Source: Andrena cerasifolii (lineage: Eukaryota; Arthropoda; Insecta; Hymenoptera; Andrenidae). From it: a DNA stretch of 64,000 nt. A program made the translations under genes and the position numbers. How positions within the stretch are numbered: the first letter of the stretch is position 1; the number at the start of each line of letters is the position of its first letter. Positions 33,701 through 41,040 of this stretch are shown piece after piece. Below the pieces are notes generated by a model that worked only from the letters and a program-made list of their open reading frames with translations, had not been told where the DNA came from and did not search any database. The DNA is taken from contig NC_135123.1 of the NCBI RefSeq assembly GCF_050908995.1, positions 4,340,001 to 4,404,000 of the forward strand. Reading direction: 5' to 3'.

Positions 33701-34058
33701 CGAAAGAGGCCAAGAAAGAGCAGGAAGAGGAACAAAGAGGTAGAACGGATAAAGAACGCACAGGAAAAAGAGTGAAGGAGCTAGGAAGCCCCAGAGCGGA
33801 AGAAAGATCGAAGAGAAATTAAAATAGAACGTAACCTGCAAAGAAAAGGTGAAGGTACAGAGAGGACGAGAACGAGAACGAGGACGAGGCCCAGGCACAG
33901 CCTCGAATAAAACCCCTTTCAAGCTGCTAGAAGAATAAAGGTTTTGGGTTATTGTATGGGGTCCTACCTGAACAGACGAACGGTAGATCCTTCGCACAGC
34001 TCGTTTCTACGTCGTTACCGTTGAATTGGACGCTTTGAGCAAGATGTGGACACTCCAT
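18586..34058 (-). CDS. USP3: Ubiquitin-specific protease USP3, six exons, 543 residues
   Basis: Exons run 34058-33968, 21991-21844, 21604-20812, 20620-20378, 19534-19341 and 18748-18586. Every junction has GT and AG and every phase fits, giving 543 residues against about 520 in vertebrate USP3. A ZnF-UBP zinc finger spans residues 1-100 (MECPH, CSVC, then HCGRYVSGH and CYMC). The USP domain holds the catalytic Cys at about 196 (GLRNLGNTCFMN), FRGYQQQDAHEF, the CMNC and CDNC structural zinc pairs, the catalytic His at about 495 (GTGHYTAF) and HFNDSSV at about 508-514. In this family the zinc finger binds free ubiquitin tails and the enzyme removes ubiquitin from histones H2A and H2B in the nucleus. 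All catalytic and zinc residues are intact. The first intron is about 12 kb and full of transposons. Residues about 105-185 are a poorly conserved, Lys/Arg-rich linker. Confidence 0.96.
18983..19217. mobile_element. hAT-type MITE with palindromic ends, in USP3 intron 5
   Basis: The ends CAGGGTTGACTAACTGGTGG and its inverse enclose about 235 bp. Each terminal repeat contains the perfect 18-bp palindrome GGTGGCTCGCGAGCCACC (the left copy is followed by AGG). The 8-bp flanks TCTCATGC and TCTTATGC differ at one base. A second copy with a perfect duplication is at 29728-29926. Confidence 0.85.
19341..19534 (-). CDS. USP3: USP3 exon 5
   Basis: The acceptor TTTTAG precedes 19534 and the donor GTATGT follows 19341. 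It encodes VLCLHIKRFRW, KVDTQVDFP and the YDLAAVIVHHGS block that leads into the catalytic His in the next exon, as in other USP3 proteins. Confidence 0.95.
19631..20339. mobile_element. MITE with CACT(T/A)CGGTATGACCCAAC ends, in USP3 intron 4
   Basis: Terminal inverted repeats of roughly 100 bp: CGGTATGACCCAACCACCGG at one end and its inverse at the other, followed by matching AAATTTTATATTAGAGG blocks. The centre shares AAGTTGGAAAGTGGAATGCG with copies at 43461-44152 and 45196-45510. The right end is only about 40 bp from the exon 4 donor. It is non-coding; no superfamily is assigned. Confidence 0.75.
20378..20620 (-). CDS. USP3: USP3 exon 4 (zinc ribbon)
   Basis: The acceptor CGCGCAG precedes 20620 and the donor GTTAGT follows 20378. 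It encodes 81 residues with the CMNC and CDNC pairs of the USP zinc ribbon, PFQDLSLDIP, and KRFWIHRLPN at the end. The phase is zero on both sides. Confidence 0.95.
20812..21604 (-). CDS. USP3: USP3 exon 3 (catalytic Cys box)
   Basis: The acceptor TTTCCAG precedes 21604 and the donor GTAAGT follows 20812. It completes the zinc finger (CYMCDEYVVND), then a charged linker, the Cys box GLRNLGNTCFMN, and the QQQDAHEF motif, ending VFGGTLLSV. The plus-strand frame at 20803-21279 is its antisense shadow. Confidence 0.96.
21844..21991 (-). CDS. USP3: USP3 exon 2 (ZnF-UBP core)
   Basis: The acceptor ATCGATAG precedes 21991 and the donor GTAAGT follows 21844. It encodes CGTEKSTWLCLYCGAVHCGR and then YVSGHALQHH and CVCIDC, the core of the ZnF-UBP domain. 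The split codon G/TA with exon 1 gives Val in CSVC. Confidence 0.95.
22124..22358. mobile_element. Short foldback with (TA)n loop, USP3 intron 1
   Basis: TTAAGATTC-GCCTTTTATTGCAAC and the following 70 bp recur inverted at about 22290-22358. The spacer holds a (TA)n microsatellite near 22264-22286. About 235 bp, non-coding. Confidence 0.65.
22873..24105. mobile_element. hAT-type non-autonomous element with internal foldback
   Basis: The left end CAGTGTTTCCCAAC and right end TTGAGAAACACTG are inverted. The interior is a foldback with arms of about 300 bp centred near 23440, containing the phrases TTCAACTTTGAACAT and CTGCTGCATCGCGTGG. Target duplication is unclear (TTTATGAT and TTTTATGT only partly agree). 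Truncated relatives are at about 47890-48160 and 54030-54920. Confidence 0.65.
24270..25836. mobile_element. hAT-type element, CAGTGCCGTCTTA ends
   Basis: CAGTGCCGTCTTA at the left is matched by TAAGACGGCACTG at the right, and the flanks ATGTATAC and ATGTGTAC (8 bp) agree at seven positions. GGGGCCCTGAGGCG occurs near both ends. There is no intact transposase in the 1.57 kb. It lies in USP3 intron 1. Confidence 0.8.
25845..28350. other. USP3 intron 1 DNA, nothing recognised
   Basis: AT-rich DNA with short frames only. There is a purine-rich patch near 27880-27920 and a lone GGTGGCGCTAG phrase near 27965. No element ends were identified. Confidence 0.3.
28352..28607. mobile_element. TA-flanked MITE (GTGATCCTCTAGGG family), single copy
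   Basis: TA at 28350-28351 and 28608-28609 flank inverted ends GTGATCCTCTAGGGAGTGAT and GTGATCCTCTACGCAGTGAC (the latter reverse-complemented). The interior has CT-rich CTTTCTATCAGTATTTCT repeats. TA targets suggest a Tc1/mariner-type origin. It is the simple form of the element fused into the 6.2-6.9 kb composite. Confidence 0.75.
28632..29243. mobile_element. Mutator-like MITE with 10-bp TSD TATAAGCGAT
   Basis: The ends carry ATAATCAG(A/C)GTCTGGCCAC in inverted orientation and are flanked by the perfect 10-bp duplication TATAAGCGAT (28622-28631 and 29244-29253). Two internal copies of ATTCCCGCTGATTTTTAAAT are present. A 9-11 bp duplication fits Mutator-like elements; no transposase is present. 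Confidence 0.75.
29464..31200. mobile_element. 1.74-kb foldback carrying a nested hAT MITE
   Basis: The left arm (29464 to about 30190) and right arm (about 30680-31200) are inverted relatives, from tips reading AACAAGGAAAGATCCCGAAC through CCAAATTCACTCTAAGGGGG and beyond. The spacer is about 490 bp. A smaller member of the family is at 37717-38153. The left arm is interrupted by the MITE at 29728-29926 and the right arm is not. It lies within USP3 intron 1. Confidence 0.8.
29728..29926. mobile_element. hAT MITE with palindromic ends, perfect 8-bp TSD
   Basis: The ends are CAGGGCTGGCTAACTGGTGG and the inverse of CAGGATTGACTAACTGGTGG, with GGTGGCTCGCGAGCCACC in both terminal repeats. The duplication GTTTAAAC flanks both sides (29720-29727 and 29927-29934). 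The uninterrupted target GTTTAAAC is present at 30934-30941 in the opposite arm of the host foldback. Confidence 0.92.
31201..33967. other. USP3 intron 1, unique-looking DNA
   Basis: From about 32 kb the sequence becomes GC-richer and lacks recognisable repeat ends. Frames at 31971-32264 and 32344-32616 have no domain character. There is a (CA)n run near 33422-33440 and a long purine-rich tract at 33670-33870. Regulatory sequence in the promoter-proximal part is plausible but not shown. Confidence 0.3.
33968..34058 (-). CDS. USP3: USP3 exon 1 (start codon and first zinc ligands)
   Basis: The ATG at 34058 has A at -3 and G at +4. The exon encodes 30 residues, MECPHLAQSVQF to DLPFVCS, and ends one base into a codon before GTAGGA. 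MECPH and CSVC (the latter completed by exon 2) are the conserved beginning of USP3. The frame stays open upstream of this ATG, but that part has no family character and is probably 5' UTR. Confidence 0.9.
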
Positions 34059-35100
34059 GTTTTTCTGGACACGGTTCCACGGGGCCCTCGTGGCCCCTCC
34101 GATGGCGAGTGTCTGCGTACGTACGTGCCTGCGTTTACAACGTGTTCTTTCTCTCACTCTCTTTCTGGGCAAAAGAGAGTAATAGCAGAGTGGGCAGAAG
34201 AATGGGGTGGGAATGATATAGAGAAGTCGGGGTACGCTCGGTGCCCCGTTAATATCCGTCACATAGCGCGGAAAGAAGGGTACTGTTCCGTTCCCTTCAA
34301 TCAAAAAGAAAGGATGCAACTGATCTCGGCACGCAACGACGATGGACTGAGGAAAACGAGCAGACCGAAAAGAGCAGAGCGAGCGCTCGACTAGCCCCGA
34401 CTACCGACCGAACGCAACCGAGCTGCGTCGGGCTCGGTTCTGCGGTGGTCGGGCTACCTCCAGAGTCACAGACCACTAATAGTCGACTGACTCGCCGGTT
34501 GTACAGTCTCTCCTCCTTGCTCCCAACAGTTCCAACATTCGCAGGCGTGCGATTACAGCTACTCCCTCCGTTTCTCTCACTCTTTTCCTCAATCTCACTC
34601 CGTCGACCAGGTTGTGCTAGGGTATCTAGCCTTGGATCGTGCTAGGTCGCGCAGCCTCTGAGCAACTTAGCCAGGCTCGGCTGAAGCGTATGGGCGCTCC
34701 GCGAGGGCGACGCGTTTCACCATAATGCGGACGCGGCGACATGTATTGAGCGCTTTCTTTTGCGAAATATTTAAAGCGGCAAAATCTATTCGATGCCTCA
34801 TCCAGGTTTCTCGAAATTCCAATCACAGGCAATTGAATCACTGACAAACTTGATATTTAAGATGCTTGGACAACGTTGTATTATTCAATTATTAAAACAT
34901 ACCCGTCAAGAAAAAAGCGAAACGAATACACTACCTTGGAATCTGACACGAACTGCAATTTTAAGTAAAAGAGTTACAGTATTTATGTTTGGAAATGTTT
35001 CATTGAAGTCATTGTTAAAAACCTTTCTGCCACGTTTCTATCCAGGGGGCTAAAAGTCCCCCACGCACGTTACACAGACTCGGCGTCCTATTGTAAGTCC
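34059..35100 (-). promoter_or_regulatory. GC-rich region upstream of USP3, probable promoter/5' UTR
   Basis: CpG content is clearly higher than in the surrounding DNA from about 33.2 to 34.75 kb. This fits the promoter and 5' UTR of USP3 on the minus strand. No TATA box or precise start was identified. Confidence 0.45.
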
Positions 35101-36256
35101 AATATCGTTCGGACCAAGCTGAAATCGCCACCAATTAATCGCCGAACATACGCACACGTTGTAAACTATCGCCTGGGAAGCAAATCGTAGGACAGGTTGT
35201 ATGGAAATATCGTACGATCATATGCCGTAGGGCAGCCCCACGGGTACGAATATCGTTCAGACAGTCGTATGCAAACTAATCATACGGCAGGTCTAACGAA
35301 ACATCGTAACGTCTGTGGGGCAGGTGAAAAAAGTTTAATGAAATAGACAAATAGATGTTGTTTGCTTACAAGAGCAATGATTTAATATACAGGTTGCCGA
35401 ATATATTTTTACCTGCTTGTAGGCATTCTCTACATATTTTTTAAACTTTTCTTGGTTGGCTTTCATAGAATTGTACACTTATGCAATCCTTATAGTCAGG
35501 TCTTCTTTTGTACAAATGGATGCTGAATAAATGTTATTCCTTAATTTTTTTTCTAGGCATCAAAGTCTAAAGTTAATCTCCCAAACTCATTGGTCACAAT
35601 ACTGGTTTTGTGTATGAATAATAACCTGTTTTAGGAAGCATTACAGAGCCTGTGTTTACTGAGAAAAAAATCACGAGGAGCAGCTCTTATCAGATTACAA
35701 ATTAGTGTTCTTTTACTTGGGAACACACTATATACTTGGAATTGGAAGTAATTACTGAGTAATTATTGACTTCCATATAGTTATTTTGTATTTTATTGGC
35801 GATTCCATTGTTTTAACTGCAATGATAGAGTATATGTATAGTTCATCATGGAAAATCACATACAACAGGGCAAAATAAAATATAAATTTTCATGTACGTA
35901 CTGTAATGTATAAACAGCGAAATTAAGAAAAGCAAACATCAATAACTAAGCATTTAATGACTGTAAATGTTCTATCTGGTTATAAGAACAAATTGATAGT
36001 GCATTTGCAACATTTACAACTGCTAGGTCCCAGTGCATTACAAATCATACTAAAACTTGATTGAATACATTAAAATCCTATATGAATAGTTCAAACCTTG
36101 TATTTTATTCCATAGGCCATTTGATTACATACATGCAATACACACGTATTATTTACGCATATATGTTTTTTTAAAAAGGTTTACAAATATTGTACTCATA
36201 ATAAATATGGTGTAAAATTGATACTTACTAATTATGAAACGTTTTACCTCTGCAGC
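35101..36256. other. Intergenic DNA
   Basis: AT-rich, no element ends or coding frames recognised. Confidence 0.3.
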
Positions 36257-36556
36257 AGGTGTTCTGTGATTTTATCCTATAAGAAAATTTCTGCTCTTGC
36301 CCTCAAAGAGATGCGTAGTCCGTCGAAAATGTTTACTTTACTCTGCACATTGTCAGAAATTGATCAATATACAAAGTTTTTAGATAATCCCACAACCAAA
36401 ATTAAAGAGAATTGAAATCATCAAACCAACTGGTGCTCCGTGTTTTATCCAGTTTGTATGAAACCTGATGTGCAAAGGTTGTCTGGCAATGCAAAGAGTG
36501 TGATACAGCACTGTGAAGCATACTACAAACGCTGTCGGTTGTTAAATAAGCATTAA
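36257..36556 (+). other. Possible exon or decayed gene interrupted by one TGA
   Basis: After the acceptor-like TTTTACCTCTGCAG, a frame reads SPSKMFTLLCTLSEIDQYTK to a TGA at 36413-36415. It then stays open for 46 more codons in the same frame (including NWCSVFYPVCMKPD and HCEAYYKRC) to TAA at 36554. The amino-acid make-up looks protein-like on both sides of the TGA. I do not recognise it. It may be a fragment of a pseudogene or chance in an AT-rich region. Confidence 0.2.
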
Positions 36557-36596
36557 GAAATTATTTCAGATACTTACAAGGGCAGGACGCCAACTA

Positions 36597-37015
36597 AACC
36601 AGCGACTTTTTAATAAAACGGATCTTAAAATGTAGAGCCCGATGAGTATAATCAAATTCTAGAATATTAGCCGCCAAATCTCAACAGTGTTCATAAAAAA
36701 TGGCTTTAAACATAAAAATTCCCGAGTTGTCGAATCAATAGCGTCGCTTTTGCATAAGCTAGATCATTAAGGGAATAAAAGAGTTTTATTCGAAAATGTT
36801 CTAGGATCAATAGTTTAATAAAAATATTAGGTTTCTTGTTGGAATGCATTTCCTTAATTACGCTTAAAGTATTATAAAATAAAGTATTCGAGTATGTTTA
36901 AAGCCATTTTTTATATAAACGGTTGAGAGTTGACGGCTAATATTCTAAGATTCGTTTATACTCATCCATCGAGTTCTACATTTGCACACCAATTTTATTG
37001 AAAAATTGATGGTTC
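36597..37015. mobile_element. Foldback of about 420 bp
   Basis: GAATATTAGCCG and AAAAAATGGCTTTAAACATA in the left part recur inverted at about 36890-37000, and arms of roughly 120 bp can be followed. No target duplication or terminal motif was defined. Confidence 0.6.
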
Positions 37016-37716
37016 CGATGGCTTCCTCCCCTCCTTAGTATCAACAGAAACTACGAAGCACGCATTTCTAATATCGAAATGCTGGTAATAATGATAAATC
37101 ATCCGCTGTCCATTATTGTTGACATCTTCAGTAATATTTGTTTACCTAAGTAGGCATATCTTATATTGTATATTTCTTGAATGTACTCATAACGGTCTGA
37201 CATGAGTGCAATAGCTTCTATCTCCATCATCACTTATATTTCAATAAATTTTACGGCTAGTACATAAGTTTATAAAGATTTTTTGTTTATATGTTTCAAT
37301 AAGCACTACAAGCTTTAAAAGTTTGTATTTCTTGTATCGAAACATCCCGCATACAAATATATTTCAGACACTTGAAAGAGTTCAAATGTTACTGTAAGAA
37401 AACTTGCTGTGTCCGAAATTTTAAACATTTGTGTACACATTGTTGATCATTGCATTTACTTAGTCTTTAAGATTCCATTTTATCCACAAGTGTATATAAA
37501 CGAAAGGTTTGAATTAATTACACGTTTGCAAATACAAATCAAAATTCTCTTCACTACTATGAATTCTATACAATACTGTACAGGCAAGATTTTAATTGAA
37601 ACGTGTAATTATTGTTCTCATACGATGGTTGAGGCTTTTATAATTTGGATTTTTAGTGTTGATAGCATTTAAGACTTCCCAGTGTAAGTTGTCTTTTTAG
37701 AAGACTGATTTAATGC

Positions 37717-38153
37717 TTACAAGGGAACATCCCCAACCCGGAAATTCAAAAATTTCTAAAACTTTGTGAATATGTAGGGGATTTCCTCCTAATTACAACG
37801 CAATTTTTGTTTGCTGCCCAAATTCACTCGAAGGGGGTGAAATTAACCCCCGAAAATTCGGCTATTTTCCGATTTTGTGTTATAACTCGCGAACTGTAAG
37901 AGATTGAACAAAAGTTTCACAGCAAAAATTACTTATTTTAATTAGATCTATCATTTGGTAAACAAATTATATTACAGTTCGCGAGTTATAACACAAAATC
38001 GGAAAATAACCGAATTTTCAGGGGTCAATTACACCCCCTTAGAGTGAATTTGGGGAGCAACCAAAAATTGCGTTGTAATCAGGAGGAAATCCCCTACATA
38101 TTCACAAACTCTCAGAATTTTTCGAATTTCCGGGTTCGTGATCTTTCTTTGTG
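37717..38153. mobile_element. Foldback, short member of the 29.5-kb family
   Basis: The inverted arms of about 200 bp contain CCAAATTCACTC-AAGGGGGTG, GTAGGGGATTTCCTCCT and the exact pair TTCGCGAGTTATAACACAAA around a short centre near 37945. The tips AAGGGAACATCCCCAACCCG and AAAGAAAGATCACGAACCCG relate it to the larger foldback. Confidence 0.75.
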
Positions 38154-38674
38154 AGTTTCTTACAAAATATTTGTATTGATGCTTCAATTTTTGCTTTCGG
38201 CAAACAAAGATGTACAATGAGAGAAAATCTTCACTTTTCATGAATTCTAGTTCACAAACTTAAAAGTTGTTTCGGTTTGAACTATAAAATTCAGTTGTAT
38301 ACTAATTGTATCAATTAAATGCGGGAAACGGAGAGTTCTTATAGATAAACATTAACTAATACTATCGATACAAAAGAAATTAAAATATTCTCAATGTTGA
38401 TGAATACAAATGTAAGTACGGACACTCTAAGTACAGTGCACAGAAATCTATTGGTGACTGATATTAAAATTTCAATTTATATTTTGTGTGCAATTTATGG
38501 AAAACAGCATCTGTTAAATTATACTTTTATAGGAAAATAGTTTATATTTGTAAAATGTTTAGAATTATTTTTTCACTTACCTTAAAAAATCCACTGTATA
38601 TTGGAGAAATATCCTGTAATAGAAAAGCTAATAAAGACGGTAAACGTAAGTTTTTCACAATGTCAGCTTGCAGT

Positions 38675-38680
38675 TTTATT
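38675..38680 (-). terminator. RpS17 polyadenylation signal AATAAA
   Basis: AATAAA on the minus strand about 50 bp after the RpS17 stop codon, consistent with the short 3' UTR of ribosomal protein genes. Confidence 0.65.
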
Positions 38681-38728
38681 AAAAAGTGCAACACTGATAA
38701 TGTTGTTTAATGTAAAGAAAAAAAAATT

Positions 38729-38969
38729 CTAAGAGCGCCTGCTATATGATGGTAGTTGCGATTGTGTGAGCTGGAGCCCAGGAATATTGTTGAACCCAAG
38801 CATCTGTAACATCTCCTTGGTCTCTGGATCAACTTCAATAATGTCATGCTCCAGAGCAGAGACTTCTGGGACATAGTTGTCTCTGCGTTCCCTCTCTTCT
38901 TCTTGCAGCTTAATGGAAATGCCGCGCACTTGACTGTGCCTCAACCGCTTCATTAAATGCGTAACAAAT
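38729..38969 (-). CDS. RpS17: RpS17 exon 3
   Basis: The acceptor TTAACAG precedes 38969. It encodes FVTHLMKRLRHSQVRGISIK through LGFNNIPGLQLTQ and a species-specific tail SQLPSYSRRS before TAG at 38731-38729. Confidence 0.96.
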
Positions 38970-39562
38970 CTGTTAACCAACGAACGAAATAAATAAATTA
39001 GAGGAATGGTTTGGTAGATCTTGCGTTTTATTTTCCCGATCATAATGGTACGATAAAGATGAGATACTTTCGCAACAAATACACATATATCGCGTATGAA
39101 TACATACCCAGCGATTTTGTTTCGCAAAGATTTGCTAGGAATAATAGCGATTTCCTCGCATATTCTTTTATTCGTATGGAAGTCCATGGTCAACCGAGTG
39201 TAATATTTCTCGATAATGAGCTTCGCGGCCTTTTTGACCGTCTTGGTCCTGACACGACTCTGAAATTATAAATAACTGCATTTTATAATTCAGAATTTCC
39301 TACATTAAATTTATTTCTCGTTCGACGTCCACATGTACAAAACGAGAAAAACGTTGGCGGAACACTGATCGCACTTGCACATAACCTCCACTTTATAAAC
39401 TACATGTACTTGATCATTAGAACGTTTGACCAGTAAATTATTTAACTTTTAAGTTTAACGTCTATGTGAATATATTCTTAAATGATTCATTTCTACAAAT
39501 AATAATGGATTGCTATGATTTTTCTCGATTATTGAAAGAAATTATCAAAACGTACGCACCAT
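38729..39562 (-). CDS. RpS17: 40S ribosomal protein S17, three exons, 131 residues
   Basis: The exons are 39562-39560 (ATG only), 39259-39108 and 38969-38729, giving 131 residues, the usual insect length. The protein contains VRTKTVKKAAKLIIEKYYTR, FHTNKRICEEIAIIPSK, FVTHLMKRLRHSQVRGISIK, the acidic EEERERRDNYVPEVSAL and LGFNNIPGLQL, as in all eukaryotic eS17. It is a structural protein of the small ribosomal subunit. The last two introns obey GT-AG and the split Gly codon (GG/A) fits. With the first intron as drawn, residue 2 is Ser, whereas most eS17 proteins have Gly; the exon 1 join is therefore less certain than the rest. A polypyrimidine start site lies just upstream. Confidence 0.96.
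39108..39259 (-). CDS. RpS17: RpS17 exon 2
   Basis: The acceptor ATAATTTCAG precedes 39259 and the donor GTATGT follows 39108. It encodes VRTKTVKKAAKLIIEKYYTR to LRNKIA and the first two bases of the shared Gly codon. Confidence 0.95.
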
Positions 39563-39584
39563 GGTGGCTACTGTACCGGAAAAG
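39560..39584 (-). promoter_or_regulatory. RpS17: RpS17 TOP start site, 5' UTR and start codon
   Basis: On the minus strand a TCTTTTCCGG tract at about 39585-39576 resembles the 5' TOP motif at which ribosomal protein mRNAs begin with C. About 20 bases later comes GCCACCATG, a strong start context, immediately followed by a GTGCGT donor. TOP tracts mediate growth-dependent translation. The exact start base is inferred. Confidence 0.65.
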
Positions 39585-39619
39585 ACTTAAAACAAAATGG
39601 AGGAGTGATACTACAGCCA

Positions 39620-40376
39620 CAGTGTTGCCAACTCAGATTTTTGAAAATCCGTAGAGAAAAGTTCAACATTCCGTAGAATTCCGTAGATCCCCCTTTGAAA
39701 AATCCGTTGATCTACGGATTTTCTTCATAAGTGTTAATTATTACATGTATGAAAGAAGCTAATTCCCTTGCTCATGGAAACCGTCCTTTCCCAAATCCTT
39801 TCTAGAAATCTTATATTTCGACCCTCCAACCTCAAAAAATTATTGTCACAACAAAAATTCACAAATTACGAAAAAAAGTTCACGTGCAAAAGTTGTGAAA
39901 TCGACTTTTACTAATTCCACTTCAGTACAACAGCTTTTCCCAAAAATAATGTTTCCCCGAAAGTCGTTTTCGCCAAAGACTTTCGTCCCGACGTAAATTC
40001 ACGAAAAGGAATTAAAAAAGTTCACATGTAGAGATACTGAAATCAACTTTGCTAATTCCTATTGTACTCGTTCAAAATACAGGGTAGTAGAACTAGAAAA
40101 TAATAGCTTGAATTCCAGCGATTAAGTGTGATGAAAAGCTCTTGTAGTGAAGTGGAATTTAGCGACCCGCAGTAAATCGGCGGTTTGTATCGGTAAATCA
40201 ATGGCAACAGATGTCGCTATTAGTCGTTACAAAAAAGTGATTCTTTTGCTGATTATAGGTTGCTAACTCATGAGAAAGGTAAAAAATTCGTAGATTTCAG
40301 TTTACAATCCGTAGATCCGTAGATAACGTAAAAAATCCGTAGATCTGCGGAAAAATCCCTAGGGTTGGTAGCACTG
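39620..40376. mobile_element. MITE inserted just upstream of RpS17, 11-bp flanking repeat
   Basis: The ends CAGTGTTGCCAAC and (reverse-complemented) CAGTGCTACCAAC enclose 757 bp with many ATCCGTAGA repeats. TACTACAGCCA is present on both flanks (39609-39619 and 40377-40387). The last 8 bp of that repeat would be a hAT duplication. There is no coding capacity. Its near edge is about 36 bp upstream of the RpS17 start. Confidence 0.82.
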
Positions 40377-40388
40377 TACTACAGCCAT

Positions 40389-40636
40389 TGGGCGAGTTCC
40401 ACTTACGCCCAAATTGCCCGCGCCTACGACGATAGGAATTTTCTGTTTTTGTAATAAAATGAATATCATAAATTATATGTTCCTGTTTTCAAGTAATAAT
40501 TTATATTTAAAAACCCGTATTTTCCGATAATACCTTTTTCACAGATATCTCTTCCATATTTCAGGAGATTTTCATAAATTTTTAAACGAGAATCACGGGC
40601 GTTGCGGGCGATTTGGGCGTAAGTGGAACTCGCCCA
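40389..40636. mobile_element. MITE with TGGGCGAGTTCCACTTACGC ends
   Basis: The left end TGGGCGAGTTCCACTTACGC is mirrored by the right end GCGTAAGTGGAACTCGCCCA, and the match continues inward through CCAAAT-GCCCGC. About 250 bp, non-coding. It lies directly beyond the previous MITE. A fragment of the family is at 8268-8312. Confidence 0.75.
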
Positions 40637-41040
40637 TATCAAACTATCAACAGGAACGGTCAAATACGGGACTGCGGTTCGAATTACGACACTAGTGACA
40701 TCTACAGTTGGTATTACGATAATTCTGAAAAGTTTCATGTATATGCAGAGGGTAGTTTAAAGGATTCGAGAATACAAATGCTTTGGATAGTAAAGTACAA
40801 GTCTAACACATAGAGAGAAGTATAACATAGAAGAATACAGCCTTACTAATTTTTATTTGCAAGAATGCTTTGGAATTATCAAAGAAATTCTACTCCGGAT
40901 AATGTAGAGAGTAATCGGTGGTCGGTACATAAATTCGACCATAACCACAAATAAAATAACGTATCAGTAATATTAAGCGTTAACAGCCTCAATCGACAGT
41001 AGCATTTATTAATTTCGAGGACTGATAATATTCTATCCCG

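Noticed and set aside
33524..33997. 157-codon minus-strand frame
   Set aside because: Largely a pyrimidine-rich low-complexity tract giving SLFL-type repeats; it overlaps USP3 exon 1 in another frame.
36413..36415. Selenocysteine TGA
   Set aside because: No SECIS-like structure was recognised, and many insects, including Hymenoptera, have lost selenoprotein machinery.
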